Positions 9,453 to 18,704 of a stretch of 64,000 nt of DNA are shown piece after piece. Position numbers and translations under genes: made by a program. Where the stretch lies: positions 157,616 to 221,615 of the forward strand of contig NZ_BMYJ01000007.1 of NCBI RefSeq assembly GCF_014652215.1, in the 5' to 3' direction. Positions within the stretch are counted from its first letter, which is position 1. The number at the start of each line of letters is the position of its first letter. Below the pieces are notes generated by a model that saw only the letters and a program-made list of their open reading frames with translations, was not told the DNA's origin and searched no databases. This DNA comes from Neogemmobacter tilapiae. Its GTDB lineage: Bacteria; Pseudomonadota; Alphaproteobacteria; Rhodobacterales; Rhodobacteraceae.

Positions 9453-12334
9453 GCGGCCTCTTTCTCGGGTTGCGGGGCGTCGCGTTCCCGAAGGCGGGCC
9501 ATTCGCAGCGATTGGTGGGCAATGGCGATCAACATAAGAACGGTCGCACCGACCACCAAGGCGAAGACGCCGGTATCAAAGAGCAGCGCCGTCGCGGCCG
9601 GCACTTGGCCCACCAGCGGCAGTTCGACGTATTGGGCATGGGCGGTCAGGAAAGGATAGCCTAGGACAAAAGCGCCAACCCCGGTCAGACCCGAAATGAG
9701 CAGGCCGATGCCGATCCAGCGTATGGGCAGTACGGTGAGCCGCGCTTCGACCCAACGCACATCATGGGCGAGATATTGCAGCAAAAAGGCGATCGACAGC
9801 GTAACCCCAGCGGAAAAACCACCGCCGGGCAGGTCGTGCCCCCGGAAGAACAGATAGGCGGCCAGAACCAGCAGCACGGGGAACATCCAGCGCATGATGA
9901 CGGCGGGCACCAAAAGGGTTTCGGCCAGGCTTTTTTGGGCCACGGCATCTTGGGGTTCGGGGAGGGCCAAGCTCTCCGGATCCGGTCGAAAGCGGCGCAG
10001 CAGAGCGTAGACCGTCACCGCCACGACGGCCAGAACCGTGATTTCCCCAAACGTGTCAAAAGCGCGAAAGTCCACGAGGATGACGTTCACCACATTGGTC
10101 CCGCCCCCCTCTTTATAGGCGTTGCGCAGGAACCAGTCGCCGACGCTGGGCACCAGCGGATAGGTCATCATCACAAAGGCCAATGTGGCGAGGCCCACTC
10201 CGGCGATCAGGGCGAGCAAGAGGTCTCGTGCCCGGCGCACCCTTGCGGGGCGCAGTTTGTCTTCGGCAATCTCTTCGCGCCGTTTGGGCAACCAGCGCAG
10301 GCCCAGCAGCAAAAGTGCTGTCGTTACGATTTCAACCAGCAACTGGGTTACTGCCAGATCGGGCGCGGACAGCCACGCAAAGGTCAGGCAGGTGACGGCC
10401 CCGGCCCCCCCAAGCAACACAAGCGCGGCAAAGCGGTGGTATTTGGCCATCCAGGCCGCCCCCACGGCGCAACTGCCCCCAACCAGCCACATGGCCGCAA
10501 AGGCGGGGTTCAAGGGCGTTGACAGCGCCTCGGCCGCCGGATGCAAGACGCCCCAAAGCGTCACAGTTGCGACCGTCAGGGCCACCAGAACCACCAAGCG
10601 CAGTTGCGGTTGCAGCCGTTCGGTGCCGATGAACTGATAAAGGCTGCGTGGCCATTTCCAGGTCAGCAGCAGGATCAGCCTTTCAAACAGCTTCTGCGCC
10701 CGAAAATGATGCATGAGGGGTGGCCCCTCGGGCCCTGCGGCGATCCGTGTACCGAACAGGGCGTAAAGCGCGACGCCACCGGCCAAGGCTACCAAGCTCA
10801 TGATGAGGGGCAAGTTCACGCCGTGCCAAATTGCAATATTCTTGTAGGGCAAGTCTGGCCCCAGGATGGCTTGGGCGGCCTGGTTGAGGGTTGGGCCAAG
10901 GGTGAGGCCGGGCAGCATCCCGACGATCAGGCAAAGCAGCACCAAAGCCTCCACCGGGCGGCGCATCCAGGCGGGGGGTTCATGAGGTTGGTGCGGCAGA
11001 TCGACCGGCGGTGGGCCGAAGAACACCGTAGCAATGAAACGCAGCGAATAGGCGACCGCAAAAACCCCGGCCAATGTCGCGATCCAGGGAAGGGAATTGT
11101 CAAGCCAAGTGCCGTTGTGCCAATCGGCGGCTTCGGCAAAGAACATTTCTTTGGAGAGAAAGCCGTTCAGCAACGGGACGCCTGCCATCGACGCGGAGGC
11201 GACAATGGCAAGACTGCCGGTGACGGGCATAAAGCGCATCAAGCCGCTGAGGCGGCGCATGTCGCGGGTGCCGGTTTCATGGTCGATGATCCCCGCGGCC
11301 ATGAAGAGCGAGGCCTTGAAGATGGCATGGTTCACGATGTGAAAGATCGCTGCCAGAATGGCCCCTGAACTGCCGATTCCGGCAAGAGCGGTGATCAGCC
11401 CAAGATGGCTGATGGTTGAATAGGCGAGGAGGCCCTTCAGATCGTGCCGGAAAAGGGCGATCAGGGCGCCGAGCAAGAGTGTCGCCATGCCGGTGCCGGT
11501 GACTGCAAAGAACCACATTTCCGTTTGGCCGAGGACGGGGGAAAACCGGACCAGAAGGAAGACGCCAGCCTTGACCATCGTGGCGGAATGCAGAAAGGCC
11601 GAGACGGGGGTGGGGGCGGCCATCGCGCCTGGCAGCCAGAAATGGAAGGGCATCTGGGCCGATTTGGTGAAGCAGCCCAGCAGAAAGAGGGTCAGAACGG
11701 CGGGATAGAGGGGGTGGTTGCGAACCAAATCGCCCGAGTCGAGGACACGGTCGAGATCGTAGCTGCCGACAATCTTGCCCAAAAGCAGCATAGCGACCAA
11801 GAGGCAAAGGCCGCCAAGGCCGGTGACGATCAGGGCCATCCGGGCGCCGTCGCGCGCGGCCTGTCCTTGATGCCAATAGCCGATCAGGAGGAAAGAGAGG
11901 ATGGAGGTGAGCTCCCAGAACACGACGAGCATCAGGATATTGCCCGACAGAAGCATTCCCATCATGGCGCCCGTAAACAGCATCAGGAAGGCATAGAAAC
12001 GCGGCACCGGATCATTTTTGGACAGGTAGTATCGGGCATAGATCAGCACGAGAATGGCGATGCCGAGAACAAGGGTCACAAAGAGCCAGACAAAGGCGTC
12101 GATTCGGAAGGTCAGGTTCAGACCCAGGGAGGGCACCCAGCGGATGGTGCTGTGCAGCACTTGGCCCGCAGCGATGGGCCCATGCAGGATGCCAAGAATG
12201 GCAAGGCCGGCAGCCAGCAGCAACCCCGAGACCCAAGCCGCTGCCCCATGGGCCTGCGCCGACAGCGTTGTTGTCGCCAAAGCGGCGACAAAAGGCAGAA
12301 GGGCAAGGGTTAGCAGCAAGTTTTCCTGGATCAT
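9449..12334 (-). CDS. mnhA: Mrp-type cation/H+ antiporter, fused subunits A and B
   Basis: A 961-residue polytopic protein. The first 780 residues or so are MnhA, a NuoL-like core with KSAQMPFHFWLPGAMAAPTP, SAFLHSATMVKAG and the C-terminal domain containing VVNVILVDFRAFDTFGE. The last 130 or so residues are MnhB: FFRGHDLPGGGFSAG, FLLQYLAHDVRW and ATALLFDTGVFALVVGAT. This A-B fusion is the PhaAB arrangement known in alphaproteobacteria. ATG 12334 is preferred over TTG 12358 because the GGAAG element lies 11 bases before it and the family begins near here. It heads the operon and probably exchanges Na+ or K+ for H+ in salt or alkaline stress. Confidence 0.93.
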   Translation of the reverse strand: MIQENLLLTLALLPFVAALATTTLSAQAHGAAAWVSGLLLAAGLAILGILHGPIAAGQVLHSTIRWVPSLGLNLTFRIDAFVWLFVTLVLGIAILVLIYARYYLSKNDPVPRFYAFLMLFTGAMMGMLLSGNILMLVVFWELTSILSFLLIGYWHQGQAARDGARMALIVTGLGGLCLLVAMLLLGKIVGSYDLDRVLDSGDLVRNHPLYPAVLTLFLLGCFTKSAQMPFHFWLPGAMAAPTPVSAFLHSATMVKAGVFLLVRFSPVLGQTEMWFFAVTGTGMATLLLGALIALFRHDLKGLLAYSTISHLGLITALAGIGSSGAILAAIFHIVNHAIFKASLFMAAGIIDHETGTRDMRRLSGLMRFMPVTGSLAIVASASMAGVPLLNGFLSKEMFFAEAADWHNGTWLDNSLPWIATLAGVFAVAYSLRFIATVFFGPPPVDLPHQPHEPPAWMRRPVEALVLLCLIVGMLPGLTLGPTLNQAAQAILGPDLPYKNIAIWHGVNLPLIMSLVALAGGVALYALFGTRIAAGPEGPPLMHHFRAQKLFERLILLLTWKWPRSLYQFIGTERLQPQLRLVVLVALTVATVTLWGVLHPAAEALSTPLNPAFAAMWLVGGSCAVGAAWMAKYHRFAALVLLGGAGAVTCLTFAWLSAPDLAVTQLLVEIVTTALLLLGLRWLPKRREEIAEDKLRPARVRRARDLLLALIAGVGLATLAFVMMTYPLVPSVGDWFLRNAYKEGGGTNVVNVILVDFRAFDTFGEITVLAVVAVTVYALLRRFRPDPESLALPEPQDAVAQKSLAETLLVPAVIMRWMFPVLLVLAAYLFFRGHDLPGGGFSAGVTLSIAFLLQYLAHDVRWVEARLTVLPIRWIGIGLLISGLTGVGAFVLGYPFLTAHAQYVELPLVGQVPAATALLFDTGVFALVVGATVLMLIAIAHQSLRMARLRERDAPQPEKEAA

Positions 12335-12560
12335 GCCGAAAGGAGCTTCCTTTTTCAAAATGGCGGGGCGTATCGCGAACGGACATGAGCACGCTTGGCC
12401 GCCGCACAGCAGCTTGGCCCGTTCATGATTCGCTGAAGGTTCAATTTTTCTTATGACGGATCACGGCGACCTGTTGCAAGGCGGGGGCGCGATTTTTCCA
12501 TGACATCGCATGATGTTGCGCAAGACTTTTCGACAAATCGGCAGGAATGGGCGGAAAGCG
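12335..12560. other. Intergenic region upstream of the antiporter operon
   Basis: This 226-bp stretch separates the HpcH aldolase stop from the mnhAB start (both minus) and must hold the antiporter promoter. It contains a small inverted repeat, ACATC-GCAT-GATGT (about 12501-12514). I see no convincing -35/-10 pair or terminator. Confidence 0.4.
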
Positions 12561-13346
12561 CTAGTATCCCTTGGTCGCTGTCGTAGGTTGGCCACGCAGC
12601 AGGGCCAGCTGGCTGGCTACGGCATTGGCAAACATGCGGGCGTCGGTCAGCAGGGAGGCGAAGTGATAGCCTTGGGCCAGCATGGCCTTGATCATGGCGG
12701 GCGATCCGGTGTGGACGCCTGCGATGCGGCCCATGGCGCGGGTGCGGGTGGCGATGTCTCGGATGGCGTCCAGAACCTCGGGCGCGGTGGGGTCTAAGGT
12801 GGGTTCATAGCCTAGGGACAGGCCAAGGTCAGAGGGGCCAACATAGGCGCCATCGATGCCTTCGACAGCGAGGATGGATTCAAGGTTCTGCAACGCCTCG
12901 CGCGTTTCGATCATGGCGAGCACAAGAACGGTGCTGTTGGCAGCCTTGGCATAGCCGGGGCCGAAGACGAGATTGGCGCGGGTCGGGCCAAAGGAGCGGC
13001 CGCCGAGGGGGGCATAGCGGCTGGCGGCGACTAGGCGGCGGGCATCGTCGGGGGTGTTGATCATGGGGCAGATGATGCCGGAGAATCCGGCATCGAGGCA
13101 TTTCATGATGATGCCGGGTTCGTTCCACGGCACGCGGGCCATGACGGGGGCGGGCAGGCCTTGCAGAACCTGCAACATGGTGAGGGCCATGGGATAGTCG
13201 ATCAGGCCATGCTGCAAATCGACGGACATGAGGTCAAAGCCCTGACGGCCCATGATTTCGGCGGTGACAGGGGAAGGGATGGCGCACCAGCCGTTCACAG
13301 CGGTGCCGCCAGCGGCGAAATGGGCGTGAAGATCGGTGATGGGCAT
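12561..13346 (-). CDS. HpcH/HpaI family aldolase
   Basis: A 261-residue class II (metal-dependent) pyruvate aldolase of the 4-hydroxy-2-oxoacid aldolase family. Characteristic segments are SVDLQHGLIDY (base His near 46), VARVPW (Arg near 71), GFSGIICPMINT, AMIETREAL with a metal-binding Glu, and YVGPSDLGLSLG with the metal Asp. ATG 13346 has an AAAGGAA site; the longer frame to 13451 overlaps the upstream hydrolase. It is last in the five-gene minus operon starting with the HisD-like gene, so it may release pyruvate or a similar 2-oxoacid late in the pathway. Confidence 0.9.
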   Translation of the reverse strand: MPITDLHAHFAAGGTAVNGWCAIPSPVTAEIMGRQGFDLMSVDLQHGLIDYPMALTMLQVLQGLPAPVMARVPWNEPGIIMKCLDAGFSGIICPMINTPDDARRLVAASRYAPLGGRSFGPTRANLVFGPGYAKAANSTVLVLAMIETREALQNLESILAVEGIDGAYVGPSDLGLSLGYEPTLDPTAPEVLDAIRDIATRTRAMGRIAGVHTGSPAMIKAMLAQGYHFASLLTDARMFANAVASQLALLRGQPTTATKGY

Positions 13347-13356
13347 GGGGGTTCCT

Positions 13357-14040
13357 TTAGGCGGGAAGGGCGAGCCAGTGGCGAAGGGCTTCGGCGGTTT
13401 CCTGAGGGCGTTCGAGGGGGGGAATATGGCCTGCACCGGCAATGATTTCAAAGCGCGATTGGGGCATGAGTTGGTGCATCAGTGCGTGGCGGTCGTGGGG
13501 GCAAAGACGGTCGTGTTCGCCCATGAGGACAAGGGCGGGGCCACGGAAGGCGGCGAGCGTGGGTTGTTGATCAGGGCGGTCGCGGAGGGCACGGGATTGG
13601 TTTTGAAAGGCGTTGGGGCCAAGGGTGAGGGCCATGTCGAGGCAGAGGGCTTCGTGGTCTGGGCTGGGGGCGGCGAAATAGTGGGGGATCATCTGGTCGG
13701 TCATGACGCCAGCGAGATCGCCCGATAGGGCGCGGTCGATCTGGGGTTCGCGGCGGGCCTGAACTTGCGGTGTTTCGGCGCGGGGGTTGGTGTCGAGAAG
13801 GGCCAGACGTTCGACGCGATGGGGGGCCTGACGCAGCACCTCCATCGCGAGGATGCCGCCCATCGACAACCCCGCCAGCGCAAAGCGGGGCGGGGCGTCT
13901 TGCAGGAGTTGGGCGGCGAGATCCTGCATGGTGTCGGCGCCGGTGGGAAGGTGGTGGTGGATGGGCGTATTCAGCGCCGCATCCACCCCGCCCCACATGC
14001 GGGCGTCGCACATCATGCCGGGGATCAGGACAAGGGTCAT
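13357..14040 (-). CDS. Alpha/beta hydrolase
   Basis: A 227-residue alpha/beta-fold hydrolase. The nucleophile elbow is GLSMGG (Ser about 59), the acid probably lies in LLDTNPRAE, and the catalytic His in GAGHIPPLERP. The oxyanion region is LVLIPGMMCDARMW. It starts 3 bases after the cupin gene stop and ends 10 bases before the aldolase start, so it belongs to the same operon. An ester, lactone or carbon-carbon bond of a pathway intermediate is the likely target. Confidence 0.88.
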   Translation of the reverse strand: MTLVLIPGMMCDARMWGGVDAALNTPIHHHLPTGADTMQDLAAQLLQDAPPRFALAGLSMGGILAMEVLRQAPHRVERLALLDTNPRAETPQVQARREPQIDRALSGDLAGVMTDQMIPHYFAAPSPDHEALCLDMALTLGPNAFQNQSRALRDRPDQQPTLAAFRGPALVLMGEHDRLCPHDRHALMHQLMPQSRFEIIAGAGHIPPLERPQETAEALRHWLALPA

Positions 14041-14043
14041 GGG

Positions 14044-15012
14044 TTAGAGCAGACGCCCGGTCAAACCCGCCGGATCGTCGGTGGCGACAACGCGGTAAAG
14101 GCTGGCCTCGCCCGTCATCGAAGGCGCAAGGCTGTGCTCCAGACCGGGGGGGATGGCGGCGGTGTCGCCCGGGTTCAGGACGGTGGTGCCGCCTGACCAG
14201 GACAGACGCCAATGGCCGCGCATCGGCATCAAAACCTCATGCTTGTGCAGGGTGTAGGGCGTGGCGGGGATGGAGTTGCGGGACAGGAATTCGACGTCAA
14301 AGCCGGGGCGGTCGCGCAATTTGCCCTCTGCGCCAATCACTTTGGCGGGCTGGCGGTCGGACAGGGCCATCAGATCCCAATAGCGTGCGACATGGTTCGG
14401 GATGACATCGGCGGTGGTGGGTTCGGGGAAGGCTTTCAATTCTTCCTCGGTCAAGAGCGGCATGGGGGGCACGCCTTCGGGCAGGCTTTGCCCCTTTTTC
14501 GTGTCGTAAAGCTTGCCGTTCTTGCCCAGAACAAGGCCATAGTCCTTGGCATCGGTGATCACTTGCGGGGCCCAGACCACGCCGCCGCCGGCATCATCAC
14601 CGCCCAGAATGGCCATGATCATTCCGTAGTCGGTGCCGACATTTTCAAAGGCGCGGAAGATGCCGGTGGGGATGTTGAAGATGTCGCCTTCCTCGGCGAT
14701 GAACTCGCCTGCCGTGCCATAGCGACCCCAGAAAAAGCGCCAGCGGCCTTTCAGGACAAAGAACACCTCGGCCGTGCGGTGGCTGTGCAGGCTGTTGCGG
14801 CATCCGGGCGGCTGGCCTGCCGCGCCGATGTTGAAGCCGGGGGTGTCAACGATATGGACGTGCTGATCGGGGCTTTCGGACACGCCGCCACCGATGATGG
14901 TAAAGTTTTCCTTGCGGTCGCTGCCCGGCGTATGGGCGTCGATGAAGGCGGTTTTGCAGGGGCGCAGGTCGCCGTAACGGACGATGCGGGTTTCCATCTC
15001 TTGCGGGGTCAT
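14044..15012 (-). CDS. Double-domain cupin protein
   Basis: A 322-residue bicupin of the gentisate-dioxygenase-like architecture. The N-terminal cupin has HSHRTAE (His76, His78, Glu82) but the usual motif-2 His is replaced (GIFRAFEN). The C-terminal cupin has LHKHEVLMPMRG and PPGLEHSLAP, with a possible motif-2 His. Metal binding could therefore be partial in each half. It could be a ring-cleaving dioxygenase, an isomerase or a binding protein. It lies between the SDR and hydrolase genes of the LacI-linked catabolic operon. No closer assignment is supported. Confidence 0.8.
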   Translation of the reverse strand: MTPQEMETRIVRYGDLRPCKTAFIDAHTPGSDRKENFTIIGGGVSESPDQHVHIVDTPGFNIGAAGQPPGCRNSLHSHRTAEVFFVLKGRWRFFWGRYGTAGEFIAEEGDIFNIPTGIFRAFENVGTDYGMIMAILGGDDAGGGVVWAPQVITDAKDYGLVLGKNGKLYDTKKGQSLPEGVPPMPLLTEEELKAFPEPTTADVIPNHVARYWDLMALSDRQPAKVIGAEGKLRDRPGFDVEFLSRNSIPATPYTLHKHEVLMPMRGHWRLSWSGGTTVLNPGDTAAIPPGLEHSLAPSMTGEASLYRVVATDDPAGLTGRLL

Positions 15013-15023
15013 GTCGTTTCCTT

Positions 15024-15788
15024 TCAGTCGGCGGTCCAGCCGCCATCGACGATCAAAGAGGTTCCGGTGATGAGGGCCGCTGCGTCCGAGGCAAGGAAGG
15101 CGACGGGCCCCATGATGTCACTGACCTCGCCCACGCGGCCCAGTTTGATCTTGGAGGCGATCCAGGCGGCGCGTTCGGGGTTGGCAAAGGTGTCAGCGGT
15201 CAGGGCGGTGCGGATGAAGGTGGGGGCGATGGTGTTGACGCGGATGCCGTGGGGGCCCCATTCGATGGCCATGGATTTGGTCATGCCTTCGACGGCGTGT
15301 TTGGTGGCGGCATAGACGGCGCGATCAATGCCACCGACATGGGCCATTTGGCTGGTGATGTTGATCAGGCTGCCGGGGCGGCCTTCGGAAATCAGCCGGG
15401 CCGCGATGGTGCGGGTCAGGAAATAGGCGGCGCGAAAGTTCAGATCGGCGGCAAGGTCAAAGTCTTGCGGCGTGGTTTGGGTGGCCGGACTGTGGCGGGC
15501 AAGGCCTGCGGAATTGACCAGAATGTCAAAGGCGGGCCGGTTGGCCAGCGCCTGTTCCATCGCGGGAAGGTCGGTGATGTCGAGGGGCAGGATTTGGGCC
15601 CGCATCCCGGCGGCGTTCATTTCATCGGCCAAGACCTGAAGATCATCGCGGCGGCGGGCGCAAAGGGTGACTTCGGCCCCTTGCTCGGCCAAGGCCACGG
15701 CAGCCCCTGCGCCGATGCCTGAGGACGCCCCGGCGACAAGGGCGCGGCGTCCGTCAAGGCGGAAGGAGGGGGTGCGCGGGAGGGTCAT
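15024..15788 (-). CDS. Short-chain dehydrogenase/reductase (SDR)
   Basis: A 254-residue classical SDR oxidoreductase. The cofactor loop is GASSGIGAG, the NAG-equivalent is NSAGLARHS, the catalytic Ser is in NITSQM and the YxxxK motif is YAATK. It ends with the family's [10 protein letters not shown]. Arginines after the second strand (CARRRDD) suggest NADP preference, which is inference. ATG 15788 overlaps the HisD-like stop by 4 bases; longer starts would overlap more. It presumably oxidises or reduces a hydroxyl group of the regulon's substrate. Confidence 0.92.
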   Translation of the reverse strand: MTLPRTPSFRLDGRRALVAGASSGIGAGAAVALAEQGAEVTLCARRRDDLQVLADEMNAAGMRAQILPLDITDLPAMEQALANRPAFDILVNSAGLARHSPATQTTPQDFDLAADLNFRAAYFLTRTIAARLISEGRPGSLINITSQMAHVGGIDRAVYAATKHAVEGMTKSMAIEWGPHGIRVNTIAPTFIRTALTADTFANPERAAWIASKIKLGRVGEVSDIMGPVAFLASDAAALITGTSLIVDGGWTAD

Positions 15789-17095
15789 TCCGCCGCCGCC
15801 CCGTAAGGCACGTTCTGCCCGCCATAGCGGCGGACGCGGATGTTGCATTGTTCAGCATGGCCGACGAAGCCTTCGAGCATGCAAAGGCGGCTGCCATAGG
15901 CACCGATCAGGGCGGCGGCTTCATCTGTTGACACACGCTGATAGGAATGGGTTTTCAGGAACTTGCCGACCCAAAGCCCGCCCGTATAACGCCCGGCTTT
16001 CTTGGTGGGGAGGGTGTGATTGGTGCCGATGACCTTGTCGCCATTGGCGACATTGGTGCGTGGCCCCAGAAACAGTGCGCCATAGCTGTGCATATTGGCC
16101 AGATACCAATCGTCGCGGTCGGTCATCACCTGCACATGTTCGGAGGCAATGTCATTTGCCACGGCCAGCATTTCGTCATGCGTGTCACAAAGGATCACCT
16201 CACCATAATCCGCCCAACTGACACTGGCCGTCGCGGCGGTGGGTAGGATTTTCAGCAGGCGGTCGATTTCGGCCATCGTGCCCGTCGCCAGCTTGCGGCT
16301 GTTGGTCAGCAGAACAGCGGGGGAGTTGTAGCCATGTTCAGCCTGCCCCAACAGGTCGGTGGCGCAAAGTTCGGCGTCCACCGTGTCGTCGGCGATGACC
16401 ATGGTTTCGGTCGGGCCTGCGAACAGGTCAATCCCGACGCGGCCATAGAGCTGGCGTTTCGCCTCGGCCACATAGGCATTGCCGGGGCCGACCAGCATAT
16501 CGACGGGTTGGATGGTTTCGGTGCCGATGGCCATGGCCCCCACGGCCTGCATCCCGCCCAGAACGTAAATCTCATGCGCGCCGCCCATATGCATTGCGGC
16601 GACGATGGCGGGATGGGGCGCACCGTTCACGGGGGGGGCGCTGACCACGATGCGCGGGACACCCGCCACAGCGGCGGTTAGAACGGACATATGCGCAGAG
16701 GCGACCATCGGGAATTTGCCGCCGGGCACATAGCAGCCCACCGATTGCACCGGGATGTTGCGGTGGCCAAGGATCACGCCGGGCAGGGTTTCAACCTCAA
16801 TATCCGTCATGCTGGCGCGCTGGGCCTCGGCGAATCGGCGGATCTGGGTTTGGGCGAAGCGGATGTCTTCGATGTCGCGGGCCGAGACCTTTTGCATCGC
16901 GGCTTCGATTTCCGAAGGCGTCAGGCGAAAGGCGGGTGGATCATATTTGTCGAATTTCACCGAAAGCGCGCGGATGGCGGCATCGCCGTTGGCGGCGATA
17001 TCGGCCAGAACGGTTTCGACAGTGGCGCGAACCTGGGCATCATCTGCTGCCCGCTCTGCTTCGGGTTTGCCGCGCTTAAGCCAGGTGATCGCCAT
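15785..17095 (-). CDS. Histidinol dehydrogenase-family protein, catabolic paralogue 1
   Basis: A 436-residue HisD-fold NAD-dependent alcohol dehydrogenase. The zinc ligands of HisD align with Gln251, His254 (LLGQAEHG), Asp353 (NGDK) and His413 (VGHAEQ); the catalytic pair is Glu319-His320 (ASEHVQV). This enzyme type oxidises a primary alcohol to a carboxylate in two steps. The sulfopropanediol dehydrogenase HpsN is a known catabolic member. The absence of other his genes, its place at the head of a catabolic operon and the neighbouring second copy argue against histidine synthesis. A LacI-type palindrome begins 13 bases before the start. Confidence 0.88.
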   Translation of the reverse strand: MAITWLKRGKPEAERAADDAQVRATVETVLADIAANGDAAIRALSVKFDKYDPPAFRLTPSEIEAAMQKVSARDIEDIRFAQTQIRRFAEAQRASMTDIEVETLPGVILGHRNIPVQSVGCYVPGGKFPMVASAHMSVLTAAVAGVPRIVVSAPPVNGAPHPAIVAAMHMGGAHEIYVLGGMQAVGAMAIGTETIQPVDMLVGPGNAYVAEAKRQLYGRVGIDLFAGPTETMVIADDTVDAELCATDLLGQAEHGYNSPAVLLTNSRKLATGTMAEIDRLLKILPTAATASVSWADYGEVILCDTHDEMLAVANDIASEHVQVMTDRDDWYLANMHSYGALFLGPRTNVANGDKVIGTNHTLPTKKAGRYTGGLWVGKFLKTHSYQRVSTDEAAALIGAYGSRLCMLEGFVGHAEQCNIRVRRYGGQNVPYGAAAE

Positions 17096-17107
17096 GATGA
17101 GCCTCGA

Positions 17108-17123
17108 TTGAATACGTGTGCAA
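17108..17123. promoter_or_regulatory. LacI-type operator, site 1 (HisD-like operon)
   Basis: TTGAATACGTGTGCAA matches the consensus TTGCATACGTATGCAA at 14 of 16 positions and keeps the central CG that LacI-family regulators usually require. It lies just before the minus-strand HisD-like start at 17095. Confidence 0.65.
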
Positions 17124-17266
17124 TATTCTTAGATCAATGGGCGGCAAGATTGCAAGAGGCTTGTCATTGCTTCGGCAGATTGGCGCGGTTGATCTTAGAA
17201 TAGCTAAGCGTTTCAAGAGATTTAGTTGATTGGCGTCGGGTCGGCGGCTGTTTTGCAAAGATGGAA

Positions 17267-17282
17267 TTGCAGACGTATGCAA
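17267..17282. promoter_or_regulatory. LacI-type operator, site 2 (divergent HisD-like gene)
   Basis: TTGCAGACGTATGCAA matches the consensus at 15 of 16 positions. It sits about 60 bases before the plus-strand HisD-like start at 17342, so each arm of the divergent promoter has its own site. Confidence 0.7.
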
Positions 17283-17341
17283 TAAGGGTTAGGATGAGGC
17301 GTTCAATCCATGCAGACTGCATGACCCGAAAGGAGCATCCG

Positions 17342-18637
17342 ATGACCAGCCACGCCGAGCCCTATCCGACCGCCAAGGTCACTTGGGTCAAATCGCCGAC
17401 CCGCAGCGCCGAAAATGACAACAAGCCGGTGGCCGAGCTGGTCGCGGGGGTTCTGGCCGATGTGAAGGCGCGGGGCGACGTGGCGGTGCGGGAATATTCG
17501 GTCAAGTTTGACAAGGCCGAGGTGGGGGCGCTGGAAATCAGCATGGCCGAACGCGAGGCGGCGGTGGCGGCGCTGGACCCGCAGACGCGCAAGGATACGG
17601 AATTTGCGATTGCGAACGTGCGGCGCTTTGCCGAGGCGCAGCTTTCGACGATTCTGCCGTTGGACATCGAGGCGCTGCCGGGGGTGTTCATGGGGCATCG
17701 GGTGATCCCGATTGACCGGGTGGGATGCTATGTGCCGGGCGGGCGGTTCCCGTTGTTGTCGGCGCCAATCATGACGATTGTTCCGGCGAAGGTCGCGGGT
17801 GTGCCGGAAGTCATTGCCTGCCTGCCGCCGAATGCGCATCGGGCGATGGTGGCGGGCTGCCATCTGGCGGGGGCGGATCGGGTTTACCGGATCGGCGGGG
17901 CGCAGGCGATTGCGGCAATGGCCTTTGGCACGGAATCGGTGCCGCCGGTGATGAAGATCATGGGGCCGGGCAATGCCTTTGTGAACGAGGCGAAACGCCA
18001 AGTGTTCGGGCCGGTGGGGATTGATCAGCTGGCCGGGCCGTCGGAAATTTACATTCTGGCGGATGAAACGGGCGATGCGGAAATGATCGCGACCGACCTG
18101 TTGGCGCAAGCCGAACATGACGTGCGCACGCGGGTGGGGCTGATCACGACGGACCGGGCCTTGGCCGAGGCTGTGGTGGCCGAGGTGGAGCGGCAGTTGG
18201 AAGGGCTTTCGACGGCGCATGTGGCGGCCCCAGCCTGGCGTGACTATGGTGAAGTGGCGGTTTGCGCGGATGAGGCGGCGATGATCGCCTATTCCGACTG
18301 GATCGCGGCGGAACATTTGCAGGTGCATACGCGCGACGCGCAGGGCCTGTCGAAAAAGCTGCGGAACTATGGGTCGCTGTTCATTGGGGAGCTTGCGAGC
18401 GTGGTCTATTCGGACAAATGTTCGGGGACGAACCATACGCTGCCGACGATGGCGGCGGGGCGGTATACGGGCGGGCTGTGGGTCGGGGCTTACGTTAAGA
18501 TCGCAACGCATCAATGGCTGGAACCCGAAGGGGTGCAGGCTGTGGCCCCGCCTGCGGCGCGGCAAGCGGCGAGCGAGGGGCTGGAAGGCCATCGTCGGGC
18601 GGCGCAGTTGCGGCTGGACCGGATGCAGGTGCGTTGA
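17342..18637 (+). CDS. Histidinol dehydrogenase-family protein, catabolic paralogue 2
   Basis: A 431-residue HisD-fold dehydrogenase, the second copy, transcribed away from the first. Zinc-ligand equivalents are Gln256, His259 (LLAQAEHD), Asp358 (YSDKC) and His417 (EGLEGHRR); the catalytic pair is Glu324-His325 (AAEHLQV). The first copy has [13 protein letters not shown] where this one has [13 protein letters not shown], so the two diverge near the substrate side. ATG 17342 has an AAGGAG site; the earlier ATG at 17261 lies inside operator site 2. Two such enzymes suggest two related alcohol substrates, or the two ends of one molecule. Confidence 0.88.
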   Translation: MTSHAEPYPTAKVTWVKSPTRSAENDNKPVAELVAGVLADVKARGDVAVREYSVKFDKAEVGALEISMAEREAAVAALDPQTRKDTEFAIANVRRFAEAQLSTILPLDIEALPGVFMGHRVIPIDRVGCYVPGGRFPLLSAPIMTIVPAKVAGVPEVIACLPPNAHRAMVAGCHLAGADRVYRIGGAQAIAAMAFGTESVPPVMKIMGPGNAFVNEAKRQVFGPVGIDQLAGPSEIYILADETGDAEMIATDLLAQAEHDVRTRVGLITTDRALAEAVVAEVERQLEGLSTAHVAAPAWRDYGEVAVCADEAAMIAYSDWIAAEHLQVHTRDAQGLSKKLRNYGSLFIGELASVVYSDKCSGTNHTLPTMAAGRYTGGLWVGAYVKIATHQWLEPEGVQAVAPPAARQAASEGLEGHRRAAQLRLDRMQVR

Positions 18638-18644
18638 AACAGGC

Positions 18645-18685
18645 CGGGGGCTTTGCCCCCGCCTTAGCACCCTTGGCCCCCAAGG
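18645..18685. terminator. Tandem hairpins between convergent genes
   Basis: The first hairpin is CGGGGGC-TTT-GCCCCCG (18645-18661). The second is CCTTGG-CCC-CCAAGG (18671-18685). A TATTTAGGGCAAG tail follows. It separates the plus HisD-like gene from the minus amidase gene. This double structure with its tail resembles a dispersed terminator element that I associate with Rhodobacteraceae genomes (recalled, not searched). Confidence 0.7.
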
Positions 18686-18704
18686 TATTTAGGGCAAGAT
18701 GAAA

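Noticed and set aside
12335..12358. TTG at 12358 as start of the fused MnhAB protein
   Set aside because: It would add eight residues not seen in the family, and the GGAAG element is placed for ATG 12334.
15785..18637. HisD-like genes as histidine-biosynthesis histidinol dehydrogenase
   Set aside because: Two copies, catabolic neighbours, LacI-type operators and no other his genes point to catabolic relatives such as HpsN.
17303..18670. A 455-codon minus-strand open frame opposite the second HisD-like gene
   Set aside because: Its product is arginine-, histidine- and proline-rich without domains, while the plus-strand frame is a complete enzyme with all catalytic residues. It is a shadow of GC-rich third codon positions.
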